A DNA stretch of 22,854 bases from an uncultured Cytophagaceae bacterium (GTDB lineage Bacteria > Bacteroidota > Bacteroidia > Cytophagales > Spirosomataceae), in contig CAILUB010000046.1 of assembly GCA_903837305.1 (NCBI GenBank), forward strand, positions 1-22,854, read 5' to 3'. Made by a program: the position numbers and the translations under genes. A model generated the notes under the pieces. The model was not told where the DNA came from, did no database searches, and was given only the letters and a program-made list of their open reading frames with translations. Positions 1 to 6,397 of the stretch are shown one piece after another; within the stretch, counting starts at the first letter, position 1, and every line of letters starts with the position of its first letter.

Positions 1-504
1 ATAGACAGACTGAGGGTTAATATTCATTTGCTCAGAAATTTGATCTGTATCCAAATTCTCAAAATATTTTAAAGTAATTGCCTCTCTTTGACGTTTGCTT
101 AACTTATTTAAACTCTTATACATAGCAGCGTGTGACATCCTCTCTTCCTCCACCGAAATCAATTGCCTTTCAGGAGAAGGCATATCTTCCATAAACTGGT
201 ATTGATAAGAATCGTGGTGATTTAAGTTCTTCAATTGAGTCTCTAAATGACGTACAATTTTGCGCTTGATGGAAGCCATTAAATAAAATTTAACACTGGT
301 TGTGGGACCCAAGCTTGAATGATTCTTCCAAATCTCTACAAATAGATCATGAAGACAATCTTTAATCAAATCCTTATCGCTTGTAATGCCCATGCAGTAG
401 GTATACAAGGGTTGAACAAAATGGGAATACAAGGTGGCAAAAGCTTTTTGATCTCCAGATCTAAACTGATCCCAAATTTCTACTTCATTAATGGACTTTT
501 TCAT
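1..504 (-). CDS. RNA polymerase ECF-type sigma factor (3' end outside window)
   Basis: My translation of the minus strand from the ATG at 504 stays open to base 1, giving 168 residues without a stop, so the C-terminus lies beyond the left edge. Residues about 10-75 look like sigma region 2 (core binding and -10 recognition: an aromatic and acidic segment with DLIKDCLHDLFVEIWK, then a basic KRKIVRHLE stretch). Residues about 128-168 look like region 4, with LSKRQREAITLKYF followed by a helix-turn-helix (DQISEQMNINPQSVY). It is an alternative sigma factor that would direct RNA polymerase to a small regulon. In Bacteroidota such genes are often followed by a FecR-like anti-sigma gene and SusC/SusD transporters; here any partner would lie outside the window. 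It diverges from the permease at 745. The family assignment is firm; the signal and regulon are unknown. Confidence 0.9.
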   Translation of the reverse strand, partial: MKKSINEVEIWDQFRSGDQKAFATLYSHFVQPLYTYCMGITSDKDLIKDCLHDLFVEIWKNHSSLGPTTSVKFYLMASIKRKIVRHLETQLKNLNHHDSYQYQFMEDMPSPERQLISVEEERMSHAAMYKSLNKLSKRQREAITLKYFENLDTDQISEQMNINPQSVY

Positions 505-615
505 AAATCAATCTAAAATTGTACAATAGCTATATGATTTATAAGCGTTCATATATCTACCTGGGAATATAGACCATAATTGTATAAAAAATCAAAGAAA
601 TTTTTTAATTTTTTT

Positions 616-641
616 CCGTAAACGTTTACGGAAACGTTTAC
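616..641. promoter_or_regulatory. Tandem LacI-type operator palindromes
   Basis: A perfect 16-bp palindrome, CCGTAAACGTTTACGG, occupies 616-631. A second AAACGTTT core (632-639) follows 12 bp after the first (620-627), with GTTTAC completed at 641. Palindromes with a central CG and AAACG half-sites are typical of LacI/GalR-family regulators. The pair lies about 110 bp from both the ECF start (504) and the permease start (745), so either or both could be controlled. No LacI-family gene is in the window, so the regulator must be encoded elsewhere. The palindrome is seen directly; the regulator family is inferred. Confidence 0.6.
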
Positions 642-744
642 ATTTTAAAAAACTTAAAAAGACTTCACCTAAATCAGAAATTTTAATCGTTTCTTTGGAT
701 TCATGATGAAAATCAAGAATTGTATTTAATCAATAAACACTTTT

Positions 745-2142
745 ATGAATAAGAAATTAAACACTCTAGATGCCTCCATGTTAGTCATGGGTTCGATGAT
801 CGGGTCGGGTATCTTTTTAGTAAGTTCTGAAGTAGCTCGTTCTGTGGGTTCTCCTATTTACTGGATTGGTACATGGCTCTTAACTGCCTTCTTAACCATT
901 ACAGGAGCTTTTGCCTATGGTAAATTGAGTTCTGTTTTCCCTAAAACGGGAGGGCAATACATTTATTTAAAAGAGTCGTATAATTCTCTGATTGGATTTC
1001 TGTTCGGTTGGACCACTTTTTTAGTTATCCAGACGGGAACCATAGCGGCAGTTGCAGTTGCTTTTGCCCGCTATGCCGGATTTATCTTTCCGGGTATATT
1101 AAACGACACTCCATTGGTTGGTAATTTTATTACGACTCAACAAATTTTAGCAGCCTCTCTAATTGCACTTTTGACTTTTATCAATAGTAGAGGTGTTCAG
1201 TTTGCCTCTTTGGTTCAAAATATCTTTACCATCACTAAGATAGGAGCCATCATTATCCTTATCGTCATTGGTTTATATGTAGGTGTTCAAAATGAATGGA
1301 TTCACTTTGAAGGATTCTTTGCTGAACCCTTTACTGTTGATACCACAACAAATACTTCACATTCCATTGGTGGTTGGGAATTAGCCTCCCTTTTTGGAGT
1401 AGCGATGATCGGACCCTTATTTTCTTCTTCTGCTTGGAATAATGTCACTTTTGCTAGTGCGGATTTTGAGGATCCGAAGAAGACGATTGCCAAAGGCCTA
1501 GTCTATGGTTCTGCACTCGTTTGCCTCCTGTATTTATTAACAAATATGGCTTATTTAAGCATTTTGCCATTGCAAGGAGAAGCAGATGGAATTAATAGTT
1601 ATGCACGCGGAATTATGTTTGCTACTCAGGATCGCTTAGGTGCAGCTGCGTTAGAAACCGTTTTGGGAGGAATAGGCGCTTTGGTAATGGCGGTTTTTAT
1701 CATGATTTCTACTTTCGGATGCAATAACGGAATCATCTTAGCCGGAGGACGCTTATTTCAAGCAATGGCAAATGATCGTTTATTCTTCAAGAAAGCAGCA
1801 GAAACGAATGAAAAAGACGTTCCTGTATACTCCTTGGGAATTCAGGGACTTTGGGCCATATTATTATGTTTCTCTGGATCTTACGGAGCCTTATTAGATT
1901 TTACGGTTTTCGCAATCTTGATATTCTATTTCCTAACGGTAGCTTCCGTTTTCAAGACAAGAATTATGCAAAATGAATTACCTGTATTACAAAAGGTACT
2001 TTTCAGTGGATACTTACTTTTGTTAGTGGGAATTGCAGGTAACCTATTGTGGGTTAAGACACTCTCCTCTTCTATTGGGTTAGGAATCGTGCTTTTAGGT
2101 ATTCCGTTTTACTTTGTCATGAAGAAAACTCAAAGCAATTGA
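745..2142 (+). CDS. APC-family amino-acid permease
   Basis: A 465-residue polytopic inner-membrane protein with about 12 hydrophobic segments and almost no extramembrane domain, the usual length for the amino acid/polyamine/organocation (APC) superfamily. The first membrane segment carries GSMIGSGIF (residues about 16-24), the helix-breaking motif that binds the substrate backbone in this family. It probably takes up an amino acid or related amine with a cation or by exchange; the substrate cannot be told from sequence. It stands alone on the plus strand behind a 240-bp gap holding LacI-type palindromes (616-641), suggesting regulated expression. A TTTCTTTG at 690-697 is one base off the -7 consensus but lacks a well-placed -33 element. 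Its last 13 bp overlap the 3' end of the convergent hydrolase gene. The ATG at 745 puts the first helix directly at the N-terminus, as expected. Confidence 0.88.
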   Translation: MNKKLNTLDASMLVMGSMIGSGIFLVSSEVARSVGSPIYWIGTWLLTAFLTITGAFAYGKLSSVFPKTGGQYIYLKESYNSLIGFLFGWTTFLVIQTGTIAAVAVAFARYAGFIFPGILNDTPLVGNFITTQQILAASLIALLTFINSRGVQFASLVQNIFTITKIGAIIILIVIGLYVGVQNEWIHFEGFFAEPFTVDTTTNTSHSIGGWELASLFGVAMIGPLFSSSAWNNVTFASADFEDPKKTIAKGLVYGSALVCLLYLLTNMAYLSILPLQGEADGINSYARGIMFATQDRLGAAALETVLGGIGALVMAVFIMISTFGCNNGIILAGGRLFQAMANDRLFFKKAAETNEKDVPVYSLGIQGLWAILLCFSGSYGALLDFTVFAILIFYFLTVASVFKTRIMQNELPVLQKVLFSGYLLLLVGIAGNLLWVKTLSSSIGLGIVLLGIPFYFVMKKTQSN

Positions 2143-3032
2143 TTTGCTTTCATCCAAGTAATTAAACGATCGAACCACAAGTCCCCACTTGTGGTTTTAT
2201 TGTTTAGTCCAAAACCGTGACCACCTTTTGCGTAAACGTGCAAATCAACGGGCACTTTATTTGCTGTTAATTTCTCCGCATAAAGAAGCGAATTTTTTAA
2301 AGGGACTGCATTATCATCCGCAGCGTGAACAATAAACGCTTTCGGGGTTTGAGCAGTTACTTGCTCCTCATTCGAAAATAAGACTAATTCCTCCTCCGTA
2401 GGATTCTTTCCTAATAAACTAAGTTTACTCCCTCCATGACCAAAAGGACGCATAGAAATAACCGGATATAATAAGATCTGAAAATCAGGACGAAGATTAA
2501 CTCCCGCATGAAGACCTGAATAGTCTTTCAAAAAATGTGTAGCGGTTGTTGCAGCTAAATGCCCCCCTGCGGAGAAGCCCATAATACCTATTTTGGCAGG
2601 ATCCACATTCCATTTTACGGCATTCGCTCGAACTAAAGCAATCGCCGACTGAGCATCTTGTAAGGGTGCATATTTCTTTTCTACTTGAGCGGAATCCTCG
2701 GGTAATCGATAATACAATACTAAGGCAGAAACCCCTATCTCATTGAATTTTGCCGCAATATCGTAGCCTTCGTGTGAGGAAGCTAAAATCCGATATCCGC
2801 CACCAGGACAAATAACCACACAAGCTTTAGGCGAGCTAGTAGTAGGAGCTGGATAAAATCGATAGGAAGGTATCGTTACGTTAGATATTCGTTCAATACC
2901 ATCAGCCCCCTTAATAGCTTTTTGTTTGTTAACTACCGACTTAGCATTCGGAATTTCTGCTGAATAAAGTGGAAGAAAATCTTGTGCCATAAGTGGAGAG
3001 GCAAAAAGGAGTAGGAAGATAAAATTTTTCAT
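2130..3032 (-). CDS. Secreted alpha/beta-hydrolase, acetyl-esterase-like
   Basis: 300 residues with an N-terminal signal peptide (hydrophobic core about 4-12, likely cut after SPLMA at 16), so exported to the periplasm or beyond. PGGGY (76-80) is the oxyanion-hole motif of the HGGG type. GFSAGG (152-157) is the nucleophile elbow with Ser154, an Asp at 239-240 (HAADDNAVP) fits the acid, and His272 in GGHGF completes the triad. The order and spacing match the BD-FAE/Abhydrolase_3 group, which includes acetylxylan and related carbohydrate esterases; the true substrate is not shown. Its start codon overlaps the stop of the EamA gene as ATGA, so the two are probably co-translated at the end of the trmD run. 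Its 3' end overlaps the convergent permease gene by 13 bp. Confidence 0.85.
   Translation of the reverse strand: MKNFIFLLLFASPLMAQDFLPLYSAEIPNAKSVVNKQKAIKGADGIERISNVTIPSYRFYPAPTTSSPKACVVICPGGGYRILASSHEGYDIAAKFNEIGVSALVLYYRLPEDSAQVEKKYAPLQDAQSAIALVRANAVKWNVDPAKIGIMGFSAGGHLAATTATHFLKDYSGLHAGVNLRPDFQILLYPVISMRPFGHGGSKLSLLGKNPTEEELVLFSNEEQVTAQTPKAFIVHAADDNAVPLKNSLLYAEKLTANKVPVDLHVYAKGGHGFGLNNKTTSGDLWFDRLITWMKANQLL
2132..2150. terminator. Possible weak bidirectional terminator at convergent gene ends
   Basis: AAAGCAA (2132-2138) and TTGCTTT (2144-2150) can form a 7-bp stem with a 5-base loop, exactly across the overlapping ends of the permease and hydrolase genes. On the minus strand the hairpin is followed by GAGTTTTC, a short T-run. 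The stem is AT-rich and short, so this is tentative. Confidence 0.3.
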
Positions 3033-3943
3033 TTGGATAACGTCTTTTCAGTAGTAATTAACAAGACAGCGGATAAAATCAAGCTACTTGCGAATAACAA
3101 TATACTACTTAAAGACTCACCTAGAATAATATTACCTAAAAACAACGCAATTATTGGGTTCACATAAGTGTAGGTTGATACCAAAGTCGCGTCTAACGCT
3201 TTAGATAAATAACCAAATAATCCAAAACCCAACATAGAGCCAATCAATGCTAAATAAACAAATACATAAATGGCTTTTGCAGGAATATCTGATAAAACGA
3301 CAGATTGCGCATCTCCCCGAAATAAAGCTATTCCGAGCAAAATAAGCCCACCAAAAGTCATTTGAATCCCACAAACCTGGGTAAAATGATAGGTATTTGC
3401 CTTCGTAAACTGAATATAAAAAACGCCTAAATTCCAAGCTAAAACAGCTACTAATAAGAAACCCATACCTTTGTAAAAGTCAATTTCCTTTCCAGGTATA
3501 GCTAAGTTCTTCTGAGAGGCTAATAAAATGATTCCTACAAACCCGATTAAGGTTCCTATTAACTTACGATTACTTGGTTTCCTTCCTGATATCCAAAATA
3601 ATAATACCAATAACAAAGGCCCAAAAGCCATAAACACCGAAGATAAACCTGAGGGGATAGTCAAGCCAGCTAAGGCCATACATCCATTACCTAAAGTTAT
3701 CAACAGAATACCTGCCAAAAGGTGTACTTTCCAATGCTCAAAAGTTAATTTCTTCCAATGTCCCCCTAAAATAGACCAAGCTAAAAACAGAATTCCTGCT
3801 ACTAAATTTCTTGAAAAGGAAATAACGAGAGGGGGCAAAAAGTCTAAGAGAATTCTTACACTCAAAAAAGTGCTTCCCCAAATAAGGTACAAGCCTCCTA
3901 GCGCTAACATCGTAACAAGCGAAATGGACTCCTTTTTGTTCAT
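3029..3943 (-). CDS. EamA-family (DMT) transporter
   Basis: 304 residues with about ten hydrophobic segments arranged as two similar halves, the usual form of EamA/RhaT drug-metabolite transporters. The N-terminal LGGLYLIWGSTFLSVRIL and the second-half YVNPIIALFLGNIILGE are typical of family helices 1 and 9. Members mostly export metabolites or amino acids; the substrate here is unknown. It starts one base after the trmD stop (TAA-G-ATG) and ends in a 4-bp ATGA overlap with the hydrolase, so it looks translationally coupled at the tail of the rimM-trmD transcript. In many bacteria rplS follows trmD; here this transporter takes that place. Confidence 0.88.
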   Translation of the reverse strand: MNKKESISLVTMLALGGLYLIWGSTFLSVRILLDFLPPLVISFSRNLVAGILFLAWSILGGHWKKLTFEHWKVHLLAGILLITLGNGCMALAGLTIPSGLSSVFMAFGPLLLVLLFWISGRKPSNRKLIGTLIGFVGIILLASQKNLAIPGKEIDFYKGMGFLLVAVLAWNLGVFYIQFTKANTYHFTQVCGIQMTFGGLILLGIALFRGDAQSVVLSDIPAKAIYVFVYLALIGSMLGFGLFGYLSKALDATLVSTYTYVNPIIALFLGNIILGESLSSILLFASSLILSAVLLITTEKTLSK

Positions 3944-3944
3944 C

Positions 3945-4619
3945 TTAATCTAGTAAATCAGGTCTTCTAGTCTGCGTACGCAAAATCGCTTGCTCGTGAC
4001 GCCACTCTTCAATCTTCTTTTCGTGACCTGACAATAATACCTCAGGTACATCCATCCCATCAAAACTAGCGGGACGCGTATAAACTGGAGGTGCTAGTAA
4101 GCCATCCTGGAATGAATCAGTCAACGCAGAACTCTCGTCCCCTATTGCCCCAGGAATCAAGCGAATAATCGCATCAGCCGTAACTGCAGCAGCCAATTCA
4201 CCACCTGATAATACATAATCGCCAATCGAAATCTCCTTCGTCACATACTTCTCACGTATACGTTCGTCGATTCCTTTGTAATGACCACAGATAAATAAGA
4301 GGTTTTCTCCTAAGCTTAATTGATTCACTAATCCTTGCTTTAAGACAATTCCATCTGGACTAAAATAGATAATTTCGTCATAGTTGCACTCGGATTTTAA
4401 AAATTCGATACACTTTGACAATGGCTCTACAGCCATCACCATACCAGCACCACCGCCAAAGGGATAGTCATCCACTTGCTTATGCTTCTTCTCAGAAAAA
4501 TCGTGCAAATCATGGAAAACCACATCTACTAGCCCCGCCTTTGCGGCGCGCGCACAAATTGAATGCTCAAAAAAGCTATTCATTAAAGCCGGAACTACTG
4601 AAATAATATCAATCCGCAT
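3945..4619 (-). CDS. trmD: tRNA (guanine(37)-N1)-methyltransferase TrmD
   Basis: 224 residues, normal TrmD length. It transfers a methyl group from S-adenosylmethionine to N1 of G37 next to the anticodon of tRNAs reading CNN and some other codons, preventing +1 frameshifting. Recognisable parts are the N-terminal MRIDIISVVP strand, PFGGGAGMVM (about 53-62), and the SPOUT trefoil-knot motifs GHYKGIDERIRE and ISIGDYVLSGGELA that bind the cofactor. The C-terminal DSFQDGLL segment carries the conserved acid, and PPVYTRPASFDGMDVPEVLLSG leads into the tRNA-binding domain. It acts as a dimer in the cytoplasm. Its ATG lies inside the 3' end of rimM (11-bp overlap), matching the widespread rpsP-rimM-trmD order. 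Confidence 0.97.
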   Translation of the reverse strand: MRIDIISVVPALMNSFFEHSICARAAKAGLVDVVFHDLHDFSEKKHKQVDDYPFGGGAGMVMAVEPLSKCIEFLKSECNYDEIIYFSPDGIVLKQGLVNQLSLGENLLFICGHYKGIDERIREKYVTKEISIGDYVLSGGELAAAVTADAIIRLIPGAIGDESSALTDSFQDGLLAPPVYTRPASFDGMDVPEVLLSGHEKKIEEWRHEQAILRTQTRRPDLLD

Positions 4620-5145
4620 CTTCTTGGGTATAAACTTCTAATAAGCCATCTGGTAGAATACTATGAACTATTTGGTTCTTCTTATCCACTTTAGGAATAA
4701 TCGCATCAATTAAAGGAATTAAGACTTCGTGATTTTGATAAATCATCACCACCACATCTTGCGCACCCGTACTATAAATCTCCTTTACGGTACCTAATTC
4801 ACCTAAATTTTTATCTACTACCTGGTAACCAATCACCTCGTGGTAATAAAACTGATCATCTTTTAACTTAGGCAAAGCCGTGAGTGGTAAAAATACCTTC
4901 AAGCCTACTAATTCCTTTGTGGCATCTAAGGAGTTAATCCCCTCTAATGTGATTAAATTCAAATTATCCCTAATTTGGATATCCTCCACGAAATAAGGAA
5001 CCATTTCATTTCCTTGCTGTAGAAAGATTGCATCTAAATCTTCATATTCATACGGATCGTCTACATCTAAATAGAGATGAAAAGCGCCTTTTAAACCGTG
5101 AGGTTTAGATAGGGTTCCTAATTCGAAATATTCAGTCTTTGCCAT
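4609..5145 (-). CDS. rimM: Ribosome maturation factor RimM
   Basis: 178 residues, normal length. It binds ribosomal protein uS19 and helps mature the head of the 30S subunit. The N-terminal RimM domain carries the conserved G-x-L-x-K-P-H-G-L-K-G pattern (about 11-20). A C-terminal PRC-barrel (about 95-170) starts at QFYYHEVIGYQV and includes LGELGTVKEIYSTGAQDV. It overlaps trmD by 11 bp, so the two are likely co-translated. Upstream, a strong hairpin with a T-run ends only six bases before the ATG, so much of the rpsP transcription may stop before rimM. No separate promoter is evident in the 64 bp between rpsP and rimM. Confidence 0.95.
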   Translation of the reverse strand: MAKTEYFELGTLSKPHGLKGAFHLYLDVDDPYEYEDLDAIFLQQGNEMVPYFVEDIQIRDNLNLITLEGINSLDATKELVGLKVFLPLTALPKLKDDQFYYHEVIGYQVVDKNLGELGTVKEIYSTGAQDVVVMIYQNHEVLIPLIDAIIPKVDKKNQIVHSILPDGLLEVYTQEDAD

Positions 5146-5151
5146 AGGTAC

Positions 5152-5194
5152 AAAAAAAAATCATACAAACTTGAGAACAAATTTGTATGATTTT
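5152..5194 (-). terminator. Intrinsic terminator/attenuator between rpsP and rimM
   Basis: On the minus strand a perfect 13-bp inverted repeat (arms 5182-5194 and 5157-5169) encloses a 12-base loop, which can itself form a 3-bp TTG/CAA extension. A run of nine T follows (5160-5152), partly inside the stem. The stem is AT-rich but long and uninterrupted. It lies right after the rpsP stop and ends six bases before the rimM ATG. It would lower rimM-trmD output relative to the abundant S16 protein. Confidence 0.75.
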
Positions 5195-5209
5195 AAATGA
5201 AATCAAAAA

Positions 5210-5911
5210 TTATTCAGCTGCTGGAGCTTCCTCTGCTGCTTCTTCAGCTGCTGGAGCCTCTTCAACTGCTGCTTCTTCAACTGCTGGAGCCTCTTCAGCT
5301 GCAGGAGCTTCTTCAGCTACTTCTTCAACTGCTGGAGCCTCTTCAGCTGCAGAAGGAGCCTCAGCTACTACCTCATCCACTTCAACACCTGTTGCTTCTT
5401 CTTCCGCCTCGTTGATAGCTTCAACTACGCTAGCCACTAAAGCTTCTTCAGCTACTTTGTTTTTCGCAGCGATATTATCAGCACGATTGCTTGATACTTT
5501 AGCTTCAGCTTCTAAACGAGCAGCTTTAGACTTCGCTTTAGACTGTTGTAACGTACTTGCTTTCGTTTGAATCTTCACCTCTTTTTCTGCTTTCCAAGCT
5601 TCGAACTTTGCGTCTGCTTGTTCTTGCGTGATTGCACCTTTATTAACACCTACTTGTAAGTGTTTCGCATACATAATTCCTTTGTAAGAAAGGATTGCAC
5701 GAACTGTGTCAGTTGGCTGAGCACCGTTCAATACCCATTGGATTGCTTGTTTTTCGTTTAAAACGACAGTTGCTGGGTTGGTGTTAGGGTTGTATGTTCC
5801 AATTTTCTCTACGAAACGTCCATCACGTGGTGCACGAGCATCCGCAACTACTACATCGAACATTGCTAACTTTTTGCGTCCGCGACGCGCTAATCTGATT
5901 TTAACAGCCAT
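5210..5911 (-). CDS. rpsP: 30S ribosomal protein bS16 with long acidic C-terminal extension
   Basis: 233 residues, whereas the core bS16 family is about 80-90. Residues 1-80 are the conserved S16 fold (MAVKIRLARRGRKK, DGRFVEKIGTYNPN, NGAQPTDTVRAIL), which binds 16S rRNA and is needed for 30S assembly. Residues about 85-150 are a charged Lys/Ala/Glu helical stretch. From about 160 to the end the protein is low-complexity Ala/Glu/Val/Pro built from EEAPA-like units. Bacteroidota S16 proteins often carry tails, but this one is long, strongly acidic and encoded by near-exact DNA repeats. It heads the rpsP-rimM-trmD run and has a textbook promoter at 5962-5992 and a leader hairpin. The start is supported by the canonical MAVKIRL N-terminus. 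Confidence 0.96.
   Translation of the reverse strand: MAVKIRLARRGRKKLAMFDVVVADARAPRDGRFVEKIGTYNPNTNPATVVLNEKQAIQWVLNGAQPTDTVRAILSYKGIMYAKHLQVGVNKGAITQEQADAKFEAWKAEKEVKIQTKASTLQQSKAKSKAARLEAEAKVSSNRADNIAAKNKVAEEALVASVVEAINEAEEEATGVEVDEVVAEAPSAAEEAPAVEEVAEEAPAAEEAPAVEEAAVEEAPAAEEAAEEAPAAE
5272..5352. repeat. Direct repeat inside the rpsP tail
   Basis: A 33-bp sequence at 5272-5304 recurs without a mismatch at 5320-5352, a 48-bp period, within a wider field of degenerate GCTGAAGAA/GCTCCAGCA-type codon repeats (about 5212-5370). The period is a multiple of three, so gain or loss of a unit would keep the reading frame and change the S16 tail by 16 residues. Confidence 0.8.
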
Positions 5912-5926
5912 TATACATGGGTTTAT

Positions 5927-5943
5927 GAGGGATCTCGTCCCTC
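5927..5943 (-). promoter_or_regulatory. Hairpin in the rpsP 5' leader
   Basis: GAGGGA (minus-strand bases 5943-5938) pairs perfectly with TCCCTC (5932-5927) around a 5-base loop, 15 bases upstream of the rpsP ATG and inside the roughly 45-base leader predicted from the promoter. It is unusually GC-rich for this AT-rich region. It could be a protein-binding leader element for S16 feedback or an RNA-stability element. The structure is visible; the function is inferred. Confidence 0.45.
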
Positions 5944-5961
5944 TGGTTTATAAATAGTCTG

Positions 5962-5992
5962 CAAAATTAAACTATTTTGCATTCATTTCAAA
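5962..5992 (-). promoter_or_regulatory. rpsP promoter, Bacteroidota primary-sigma type
   Basis: On the minus strand TTTG (5992-5989) and TAATTTTG (5969-5962) are separated by exactly 19 bases, matching the TTTG-N19-21-TAnnTTTG consensus of Bacteroidota housekeeping promoters. Transcription should start near 5956, giving a leader of about 45 bases before rpsP. Confidence 0.8.
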
Positions 5993-6001
5993 CAAAGAAT
6001 T

Positions 6002-6360
6002 AGAGAAAATAAACCGATAAGCCGAATTCTGTCGATGGTCACCCACCGTCCTATCATTTATCTTCGATAAACATCACTGTTTATCTGTAGCAATCTACCC
6101 ACTAGCATCGGACGAGCCACCCTTTTGCCTTGCGGCAGCTAGCCTATTTGATCTTGCAACGCGTGAGGTTTACCTAAGCCTGTTTTGTCACCAAACCAGC
6201 GGTGGGCTCTTACCCCACCTTTTCACCCTTACCCGAAGGCGGTAATTTTCTGTGGCACTTGCTGTTGAATCCGAAGATCCCCCTTCCAGTTAAGAAGCAC
6301 GCCGCTCTATGTTGTTCGGACTTTCCTCTTTAAAAAGCGATAGGATAGTCTATTTTCTCT
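6002..6360 (-). ncRNA. rnpB: RNase P RNA (catalytic RNA of ribonuclease P)
   Basis: An approximately 355-nt structured RNA, the catalytic subunit that trims 5' leaders from pre-tRNAs. Near its 5' end it has the conserved core GAGGAAAGTCCGAACA (6326-6311). Near its 3' end it has ACAGAATTCGGCTTA (6032-6018), the other half of the P4 core. The loop around GGGTGAAAAGGTG (about 6215-6230) resembles the L15 region that pairs with the tRNA CCA end. The ends form helix P1: 6351-6360 and 6002-6011 are a perfect 10-bp inverted repeat. The overall layout looks like bacterial type A. Its 5' end agrees with the start site predicted from TACCTTTG at 6365-6372. No terminator is apparent before the rpsP promoter; end coordinates are accurate to a few bases. 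Confidence 0.95.
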
Positions 6361-6364
6361 GATG

Positions 6365-6397
6365 CAAAGGTAGGATTTTATTTGGCCAAAGACCAAT
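6365..6397 (-). promoter_or_regulatory. rnpB promoter
   Basis: TACCTTTG (6372-6365, minus strand) is a perfect match to the TAnnTTTG -7 element. An imperfect ATTG lies 21 bases further upstream (6397-6394). The predicted start, about five bases downstream, coincides with the 5' strand of helix P1 (6360-6358). The upstream half lies inside the last codons of the DUF4403 gene. Confidence 0.65.

Noticed and set aside
3528..3953. A 141-codon plus-strand open frame antisense to the EamA gene
   Set aside because: Composition is that of a reversed membrane-protein gene, with no motif, and the opposite strand holds a clear transporter in a coupled operon.
5187..5570. Plus-strand Ala/Ser- and Leu-rich open frames opposite rpsP
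   Set aside because: They are the complement of the A/E/P-rich repeat tail of S16; repeat codons lack stops in several frames. There is no recognisable domain, and rpsP on the other strand is certain.
6002..6360. Possible short protein or riboswitch in the gap between rpsP and the DUF4403 gene
   Set aside because: The conserved RNase P core sequences and the pairing ends explain the whole stretch.
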